A stretch of DNA of 38,263 nucleotides from CAYJIX01 sp964370375 (GTDB taxonomy: Bacteria > Desulfobacterota > Desulfovibrionia > Desulfovibrionales > Desulfovibrionaceae), in NCBI GenBank assembly GCA_964370375.1, contig CAYJIX010000019.1, positions 1-38,263 on the forward strand, in the 5' to 3' direction. Position 1 is the first letter of the stretch, and each line of letters begins with the position of its first letter. Below the pieces are notes generated by a model, which made no database searches, had not been told where the DNA came from, and saw only the letters and a list, made by a program, of their open reading frames with translations. Below, one piece after another: positions 33,047 through 38,263 of this stretch. Position numbers and translations under genes: made by a program.

Positions 33047-33853
33047 TTACTTATTACGCATGGCAGCCTCTTTGGCCACGGCTTCCTCTATGGCAGCAAC
33101 AATGCTTCCACGCACAGCGTTTCTATCAAGGGCGTTTGTACCTGCAACCGTCACTCCACCGGGAGAACACACCTGTTCACGCAAGACCCCTGGCGATAAG
33201 GCCGTTTCCCTAGCAAGGCGTCCACACCCTTCAAAAAGCCATGTGGTCATTTCCATGGCATCTTGGCGAGCAAAGCCCAAGGTCAGACCAGCTTCAACCA
33301 TGGCGTCCATCATGTAAAACACATAACCGGGACCACTGCCGATAAGAGCTGTGAACGCTCCAAAACGCGCTTCAGGAAGGACGATAACCCGCCCAAGACT
33401 GCGGAACAAGGCTTCAAGCTGTTGTGCTGTTTCTACAGACAGGTTTGGGTCTTCAAAGCATAAAGCAAAGGTGCCGCAACCCACAAGCGCCGGCGTGTTG
33501 GGCATGATCCGAACAACGCAGCACTTGCCTCCTGTCCCCTTGGCAAGTTGCTCCATGGTGACACCGGCAGCCATGCTGATGACTATTTTCGACTGGTTGA
33601 GCTCTGGCTGAATCTGGGCCAAAACGTCATCAACCATGTACGGCTTTACCCCTAAAAAAATGATGTCTGCCTTACGCGTTAGCTCAATAGGTGAAGCACA
33701 AACCTCAATGGAAGAATCCAATTGAGAAATTTTTTCAGGAAACTGATCATTTCCAAGCAAGCTTATCCCTGAAAGGGCGGTAAGCCCTTTCAAAATAGCA
33801 CCGCCCATATTGCCGCAACCAATGCAGCCCACTTTCCAGTTGGGTATGTTCAT
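33047..33853 (-). CDS. proC: Pyrroline-5-carboxylate reductase
   Basis: ProC makes proline from pyrroline-5-carboxylate with NAD(P)H. The Rossmann motif GCGNMGGAILKG is at residues 10-21. The segments DIIFLGVKPYMVDDVL, VVRIMPNTPALVGCG, ALIGSGPGYVFYMMDAM and the C-terminal SPGGVTVAGTNALDRNAVRG are the family signature. It has 268 residues. Its start overlaps the ndk stop by 4 bp (ATGA), so the two are translationally coupled. It ends the ctpA-deacetylase-ndk-proC block. Confidence 0.96.
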   Translation of the reverse strand: MNIPNWKVGCIGCGNMGGAILKGLTALSGISLLGNDQFPEKISQLDSSIEVCASPIELTRKADIIFLGVKPYMVDDVLAQIQPELNQSKIVISMAAGVTMEQLAKGTGGKCCVVRIMPNTPALVGCGTFALCFEDPNLSVETAQQLEALFRSLGRVIVLPEARFGAFTALIGSGPGYVFYMMDAMVEAGLTLGFARQDAMEMTTWLFEGCGRLARETALSPGVLREQVCSPGGVTVAGTNALDRNAVRGSIVAAIEEAVAKEAAMRNK

Positions 33854-34272
33854 GAGTTCACCCTTTCAAGTGCGTTAAAAAAGTACTCTATCTCAACCGC
33901 AGCCGATTCTGGACTGTCTGAACCATGTACAGAATTTTGCTGAAAACTTAGCGCAAAGGTGCGACGGATGGTTCCTTCCTCAGCATTTTCAAAGTTGGTA
34001 GCTCCCATAAGGGTACGATAGCGCGTGATAGCGTCATCCCCTTCAAGGACAAGGCAAACCACAGGCCCGGAAGTCATAAAGGCTACCAATGGTTCAAAAA
34101 AAGGCTTACCATGATGCACTGCATAAAAGCCTTCTGCTTGTTTAACCGTAAGTTGTAGCATTTTCATGGCAACCACACGCAATTCGGCTGCCTCCATCAT
34201 GGCAAGAATACGACCAATGAGATTGCGTTTCACCGCATCCGGTTTGATGATGGCAAGGGTTTGTTCGTTCAT
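33850..34272 (-). CDS. ndk: Nucleoside diphosphate kinase
   Basis: Ndk transfers phosphate from ATP to other NDPs through a phosphohistidine. The catalytic histidine is in NSVHGSDSPESA; the N-terminal TLAIIKPDAVKRNLIGRIL and the GPVVCLVLEGDDAI segment are typical. From ATG 34272 (MNEQTLAIIKPDAV) it has 140 residues, the normal size, with AAGGAGT upstream. The frame is open further upstream into the deacetylase gene, but those codons are not part of the family. It overlaps proC by 4 bp. Confidence 0.97.
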   Translation of the reverse strand: MNEQTLAIIKPDAVKRNLIGRILAMMEAAELRVVAMKMLQLTVKQAEGFYAVHHGKPFFEPLVAFMTSGPVVCLVLEGDDAITRYRTLMGATNFENAEEGTIRRTFALSFQQNSVHGSDSPESAAVEIEYFFNALERVNS

Positions 34273-34334
34273 GCTGACTCCTTGTAAGTTGCTAAGTATG
34301 TGGTGTAAACAATGACGCTGTGTACCATGTTCTG

Positions 34335-35924
34335 CTATTTTTGATAATACAAAGGCACAACAGCAACAGATGGGTCCCGTTCTCCTACCCATGCTTTAAG
34401 GGCAGCTAAGGTTTCCGGCTTGGGATGACCTATAACAATGGCTTCGCCAGTTCGCTTGGCGATTGCTTCTGCTCGATCCAGCATGTGACGGACGCTTCTT
34501 ACCGTTGTAATGCCGTCATCAAGAAACAAATCTCGCTTAAACGCCCTTAACGAAAAGGCCTCTGCTTCGTCATGCAAGGTTGAAGCACTATGGGTTAGGC
34601 TATCAAGAATAAATAACCCTGACAAGGCGGCAGCTTCCACCACAGTTCGAGACGCCTTGGCATTTTGGGTAAACTTTGACCCCGTATGATTGTTCAAGCC
34701 CGTAGCCCATGGGACAACACTCAAAGATTTTTTGATTACTTCGGCAATCTTTTCAGGGGACATGTTTTCGGTGAGCGTATGCGGAATATCATTTGCAGAA
34801 AGCTTGCCTATGGATTCCATAGGCTGGTGCACCAAGACTTCAAGGCCTGCTTCATGGGCCATTTTTGCCACACTTGTGGCGTTCCTCTCATAAGGAAGAA
34901 TGGAAACAGATATGGGAATGTTTAGGGCCATCAGCTCTTTGAGAGGCGCCACATGTGTGCCCATATCATCAATAATGATAGTTAGTTTTGGAGTGTTGCT
35001 TGAAGGCAAGGGGCCAGTTTTTGGATCTAGGGGCGTTACATACAGTTCATGAGAAATGACATTGCCTATACGTATTCGCACAAAAGGACCGGGAAGCCAC
35101 AAAGCATCTGTTGCAGAAAAAGGCTTGGCAGGATTGCTTAAAGCCGCACTTGCCTCAATCCACGCAGAACCTTGGGGCACCTCAAGGATCGCCTTCTCTG
35201 TCCATGCTTGAAGGGTTTCAACAAAGATTTGCAAAATACTGCGGTAGCTCCCTCCAAGGTACAAGCGTAGCCGCTGCTGCAACATTGGCCCCTCTTCTGT
35301 TTGCAAGGAGCCCACATGCACAACATCTACATGCGTCCCGCCTAAGCGATTTAGGGCCTGCATGAGTGCGAAGTCCACTTGACGTACAGCATCATGCAAG
35401 GAAAGCTTTCCTGCTTCACTATATGGTAACGCGTTGGGGTCAATGACTCCTCTTACGGGAGAAAAGGAAGCGCTGCTTTTAGGAGGAGTTGGCCGTTGCT
35501 GCACAGTTGGCGCTTCAACAGGCTTAGGTGCGGGGGAGGGTATGGACGGTTCTTTTGTACTTTGGGATTTTTCGTCTTGATTTTTGGGTGGCTGCTTTAC
35601 TACGTCCTCTTGCTGAGGCTTTGTAAATTCCGCGGCATATTGTTGTACGGCGTCTACTGTTGTATGTATCCCCGTCCAAATGGCCACTGAAAGCTTGCCC
35701 ACCCCAATGCCTACAAACCATAAACTGCTGGCTATAAGCGCAGTAAGGGCAGCCCCAAGCAACACGCGAAACGGCTGAGGAGGAAAATACGGCCCTAGAT
35801 TGAGTTTCATCCAGGCGCGTAAAGCAGGAAACCAAACGCGCGTTTTCACTATATGTATGCTGCCTTTATGATACCGGAACTGCGGCAAACAGCAGCAGTT
35901 CCGGTGACGATGAACACGTACCAC
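34335..35924 (-). CDS. Divergent polysaccharide deacetylase (YibQ/DUF610 family)
   Basis: The last 240 residues form a divergent polysaccharide deacetylase domain: LTIIIDDMGTH, PISVSILPYERNATSVA, HQPMES, LNNHTGSKFTQ and GHPKPETLAALKAW. The N-terminal part has one hydrophobic segment (VLLGAALTALIASSLWFVGI), then a Pro/Lys/Glu-rich linker of about 80 residues, then a domain of unknown type. So it is probably anchored in the inner membrane and acts in the periplasm. The start is uncertain: the frame is open from 35924; a GTG at 35849 and an ATG at 35810 (MKLNLGPYFPPQP) are more likely. It lies between ctpA and ndk, a conserved order, and probably acts with ctpA in cell envelope turnover. Confidence 0.88.
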   Translation of the reverse strand: MVRVHRHRNCCCLPQFRYHKGSIHIVKTRVWFPALRAWMKLNLGPYFPPQPFRVLLGAALTALIASSLWFVGIGVGKLSVAIWTGIHTTVDAVQQYAAEFTKPQQEDVVKQPPKNQDEKSQSTKEPSIPSPAPKPVEAPTVQQRPTPPKSSASFSPVRGVIDPNALPYSEAGKLSLHDAVRQVDFALMQALNRLGGTHVDVVHVGSLQTEEGPMLQQRLRLYLGGSYRSILQIFVETLQAWTEKAILEVPQGSAWIEASAALSNPAKPFSATDALWLPGPFVRIRIGNVISHELYVTPLDPKTGPLPSSNTPKLTIIIDDMGTHVAPLKELMALNIPISVSILPYERNATSVAKMAHEAGLEVLVHQPMESIGKLSANDIPHTLTENMSPEKIAEVIKKSLSVVPWATGLNNHTGSKFTQNAKASRTVVEAAALSGLFILDSLTHSASTLHDEAEAFSLRAFKRDLFLDDGITTVRSVRHMLDRAEAIAKRTGEAIVIGHPKPETLAALKAWVGERDPSVAVVPLYYQK

Positions 35925-36002
35925 ATCTGCGCATGCTTGTGCGCTGTCATGGCCTGTAGGGATTTTTTAACACTCACACTGTTATCGTTTTCAAAAAACA
36001 CA

Positions 36003-37298
36003 TTAGGACGACAATTCACGCAGCTTGGGCAGGCTTTTAACAAGCTGAAGGCCCATGCGCAATTGATTGTCTTTGGAAAGTGCTTCTTGAGCTTCCTTTG
36101 CTTCATCAGAAAGTTTTTCTTCTGTTTTTGTTTCACCTGAACTATTTTCTAAATGCCTTGAAAGGTCTTTTTCGCGGGTAAAACGTAAAGGATTGGGTGA
36201 TTCGTCGCCTTTGCGTGGCATCTCATACGGAATTTCCATATCAGGGGTCACGCCCTCTGCTTGGATAGAACGCCCTGACGGTGTGTAATACAAAGCCACG
36301 GTTAATTTTACTGCTGACCCGTCCGATAGAGGAATCACGTTTTGTACCGAACCTTTACCAAAGGTTTGTTCACCTATAATAAGGGCCCGTTTGCGATCGC
36401 CAAGTGCACCTGCCACAATCTCTGAAGCAGAAGCTGACCCTGCATTCACAAGCACCACCACAGGGGCTGTAATGTCGCTATCATCTTGTGTGGCCGGAAA
36501 TTCGCGCTCGGTATTGCCCTGTTTGCCCTTCATGGAAACAATGACACCGTCATGTAAAAACACATCAGACACACTTACCGCCTGATCCAAAAGACCACCG
36601 GGGTTGTTGCGCAAATCAAGGACAATTCCTTTTATTGGATTGTCTTTTGCTGCGTTTTCAAGGGCTTCTTGCAATTCATCCGTGGTTTTTTCGCTAAAGC
36701 GAGTGAGGCGAATCCAATGATAGCCGGGTTCAAGCTCGCGCGCTTTGACGCTGATTAAAGGAATGCTGTCGCGCTTGATCTTAATATTAACGGGAGCTTT
36801 GGAATCCTTGTGTAAAATGCTCAGCTCAACTTCGCTCCCTTTGGGACCGCGGATGAGCGATACGGCTTCTTGCAACGACATTTCATGGGTAGGTTTTCCA
36901 TCAACTGCCAAAATAAAATCACCGGGAAGCAAACCTGCCTCATAGGCCGGCGTATCTTCAATGGGTGTTACCACCATGAGCTGATTGCCTTCTGAGGTGA
37001 TTTCAATACCAATCCCAAAAAATTCTCCGGAACTGGTTTCCATCATGTCTTTGAGCTCTTCTTGCGAAAGGAGCGTTGAGTGCGGATCCAATGACTGAAG
37101 CATGCCTTTTAACGCACCGCTCACAAGCTCATCGGTAGCTACATCTTTCACGTAAAAACGCTCTACCATATCAAGGCCTTGGCTAAATCGCTTGAGGGCA
37201 TCAAACTTATTATCAGCCAAACCTGCAGCACACGCCGAGTTTGTTCCCATAACGAGACACAAGGCAAAAAAAGTCAATGATTGACGTACAAAGCGCAT
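36003..37298 (-). CDS. ctpA: C-terminal processing peptidase (S41 family)
   Basis: This 431-residue periplasmic serine protease trims exported proteins, often cell-wall hydrolases or their partners. It starts with a signal peptide (MRFVRQSLTFFALCLVMGTN ...). A PDZ domain follows (GIGIEITSEGNQLMVVTPIEDTPAYEAGLLPGDFIL), then the S41 core with the nucleophile in NAGSASASEIVAGAL (residues 285-299) and the base lysine in EQTFGKGSVQNV. The C-terminal tail is rich in Glu, Asp and Lys. A strong GGAGGATAT ribosome binding site precedes ATG 37298. It is the first gene of the ctpA-deacetylase-ndk-proC block. Confidence 0.95.
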   Translation of the reverse strand: MRFVRQSLTFFALCLVMGTNSACAAGLADNKFDALKRFSQGLDMVERFYVKDVATDELVSGALKGMLQSLDPHSTLLSQEELKDMMETSSGEFFGIGIEITSEGNQLMVVTPIEDTPAYEAGLLPGDFILAVDGKPTHEMSLQEAVSLIRGPKGSEVELSILHKDSKAPVNIKIKRDSIPLISVKARELEPGYHWIRLTRFSEKTTDELQEALENAAKDNPIKGIVLDLRNNPGGLLDQAVSVSDVFLHDGVIVSMKGKQGNTEREFPATQDDSDITAPVVVLVNAGSASASEIVAGALGDRKRALIIGEQTFGKGSVQNVIPLSDGSAVKLTVALYYTPSGRSIQAEGVTPDMEIPYEMPRKGDESPNPLRFTREKDLSRHLENSSGETKTEEKLSDEAKEAQEALSKDNQLRMGLQLVKSLPKLRELSS

Positions 37299-37798
37299 AT
37301 ATCCTCCAAAAGACTCAAATAGTCATGTATGCTATGCTGTTGCTATCTAGACAAACGCATCTTTCGTATCACCTTGTGTAAATACATTTATTTATTAAAA
37401 AACGCAATGCGCATATACCACAAACAATACTTTTTTTGGCGGAACGTGTCGCATGCTTAAACATGTGTTCAATTACGAAAAACACAAACGCAAACGCATT
37501 GCCCCAAAAACAAACCCAAAGGGGGCAAAGGCTTGCTGTTCACAACCAAAAGCCTAACCACATACATTAACAAAACTTTTACACCTTGAACCATAAAAAC
37601 GAAACGTAAAAGCATTATGTTGACACGGTAAAAAGCCAAGGTTTCATACTTGCAGCGCGTGCAAACAAACAGAGGGTGGAATGAATTTCTTTTTTTGTAC
37701 GCTCAAAAAACACAAACATACGCCAAAACGCAAACAACCATAAAATCATGCAAAAACATTTATAAAACCAAAAAACCCGCCAAAAACGGCTAAAACTC

Positions 37799-37827
37799 TT
37801 GACAATCTGTGATTCGTTTTGCTACAT
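37799..37827 (+). promoter_or_regulatory. Candidate upstream promoter of the tRNA cluster
   Basis: TTGACA at 37799-37804 is followed after 17 bp by CTACAT at 37822-37827, about 88 bp before tRNA-Val. The -10 box is imperfect. Assigned by consensus only. Confidence 0.4.
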
Positions 37828-37874
37828 TTTTTTCCTGCGGCATGCATATATTCTTGTTTGTAAGAAATTTTGTA

Positions 37875-37901
37875 TTGACAGAAACAACGTAGCTGTATAC
37901 A
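37875..37901 (+). promoter_or_regulatory. Candidate proximal promoter of the tRNA cluster
   Basis: TTGACA at 37875-37880 and TATACA at 37896-37901 are separated by 15 bp, shorter than the ideal 17. The -10 box lies 13 bp before the tRNA-Val 5' end, a suitable distance for a tRNA promoter. The good boxes and placement outweigh the short spacer, but the call is tentative. Confidence 0.45.
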
Positions 37902-37914
37902 AAAACTCCTGCAT

Positions 37915-37990
37915 GGGCAGTTAGCTCAGCTGGTAGAGCATCGCCTTCACACGGCGGGGGCCACAGGTTCAAGTCCTGTACTGCCCACCA
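37915..37990 (+). tRNA. tRNA-Val (anticodon CAC)
   Basis: A complete cloverleaf of 76 bases is visible. The acceptor stem GGGCAGT pairs with ACTGCCC, the D-arm contains GCTCAGCTGGTAGAGC, the anticodon loop is TTCACAC (anticodon CAC, reading GTG), and the T-arm is CAGGTTCAAGTCCTG. The CCA end is encoded. It is 8 bp upstream of tRNA-Asp, so the two are probably made from one precursor. Confidence 0.97.
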
Positions 37991-37998
37991 GCACAAAC

Positions 37999-38075
<77 letters not shown>

Positions 38076-38126
38076 TTTAGCTATAATGGCTTAATATTTG
38101 GACAGAAATGTGAGCCATAACATATT

Positions 38127-38198
38127 CACCGATTCATTCGGTGTATACGTGATACAAATAACAGTATCACGTTGGATTACGGAACTATTGATGTTCCG
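38127..38198. repeat. Three consecutive hairpins between the tRNA-Asp copies
   Basis: In the 134-bp spacer three inverted repeats follow each other: CACCGA/TCGGTG (38127-38143), ACGTGATAC/GTATCACGT with an 8-base loop (38147-38172) and CGGAAC/GTTCCG (38180-38198). None has a clear T-run, so they may be RNA processing structures rather than terminators. Confidence 0.75.
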
Positions 38199-38209
38199 AG
38201 TTTATATAA

Positions 38210-38263
<54 letters not shown>

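Larger units (their letters stand above)
37299..37914. other. 616-bp A/C-rich non-coding region upstream of ctpA and the tRNAs
   Basis: I see no gene in this stretch. The plus strand is very rich in A and C over about 37380-37780 (for example CACAAACGCAAACGC), with the heptamer AAACGCA recurring at least five times. TTGCCCC/GGGGCAA form an inverted repeat at 37499-37528. Three TTGACA boxes occur at 37620, 37799 and 37875, pointing towards the tRNA genes. Confidence 0.6.

Noticed and set aside
34273..34392. A 40-residue N-terminal extension of Ndk
   Set aside because: These codons overlap the end of the deacetylase gene and do not belong to the Ndk family; the start at 34272 has a good ribosome binding site.
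37790..37996. A 68-codon minus-strand reading frame containing QDLNLWPPPCEGDALPAEL
   Set aside because: It is the antisense of tRNA-Val. This peptide is a well-known false protein that arises from reading through tRNA genes in the wrong strand.

Overview
The window looks like chromosomal DNA from a sulfate-reducer-type deltaproteobacterium, most likely of the order Desulfovibrionales. I infer this from gene order as I remember it in Desulfovibrio-like genomes: yceD-rpmF-plsX-fabH-fabG-acpP-fabF-glyA-dCMP deaminase-ribD-ribE-ribBA-ribH-nusB-leuS-lptE-holA, and ctpA-polysaccharide deacetylase-ndk-proC. The base composition is lower in GC than in free-living Desulfovibrio, which could fit a host-associated lineage; that is inference only. 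I see no prophage, insertion sequence, CRISPR array or rRNA.

Layout. Positions 1-2865 (minus strand) hold thiD, cut by the window edge, downstream of an EPSP-synthase-like gene. That gene contains a 100-N assembly gap inside an 18-bp tandem repeat. From 3133 to 19582 everything is on the plus strand: ribosomal and lipid genes (yceD, rpmF, plsX, fabH, fabG, acpP, fabF), then one-carbon and nucleotide metabolism (glyA, dCMP deaminase), the complete riboflavin branch after GTP (ribD, ribE, ribBA, ribH), nusB, leuS, the outer-membrane lipoprotein lptE, and the DNA polymerase III delta subunit holA. A minus-strand cysK follows at 19596-20540. Then come a cysteine-motif protein of unknown function, two tandem radC paralogues, lon, and an exported vWA-OmpA protein with a strong terminator (all plus), then menA. 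From 28293 to 37298 all genes are on the minus strand: a pyridoxal kinase, an MFS transporter, hypF, and the ctpA-deacetylase-ndk-proC block. The right end is a 616-bp A/C-rich non-coding stretch, then tRNA-Val(CAC), tRNA-Asp(GTC) and a second, truncated tRNA-Asp copy.

How the genes work together. PlsX, FabH, FabG, AcpP and FabF supply acyl chains for phospholipids and lipid A. RibD, RibBA, RibE and RibH make riboflavin. LptE inserts LPS, so the cell has a Gram-negative outer membrane. HypF implies a NiFe hydrogenase elsewhere. MenA implies menaquinone synthesis.

The most unusual points are as follows. (1) The AroA-like protein keeps the fold signature but has substitutions at nearly every classical EPSP synthase active-site position, and carries an AroQ-like N-terminal segment. 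(2) The N gap lies between two identical 55-mers, so it is probably an assembly artefact. (3) In the radC pair, one copy keeps the metal-binding HxH...SxxD motif and the other has lost it. (4) The vWA-OmpA gene has codon use typical of a very abundant protein. (5) The tRNA-Asp duplication is separated by three consecutive hairpins. I did not find a clearly new multi-gene system.
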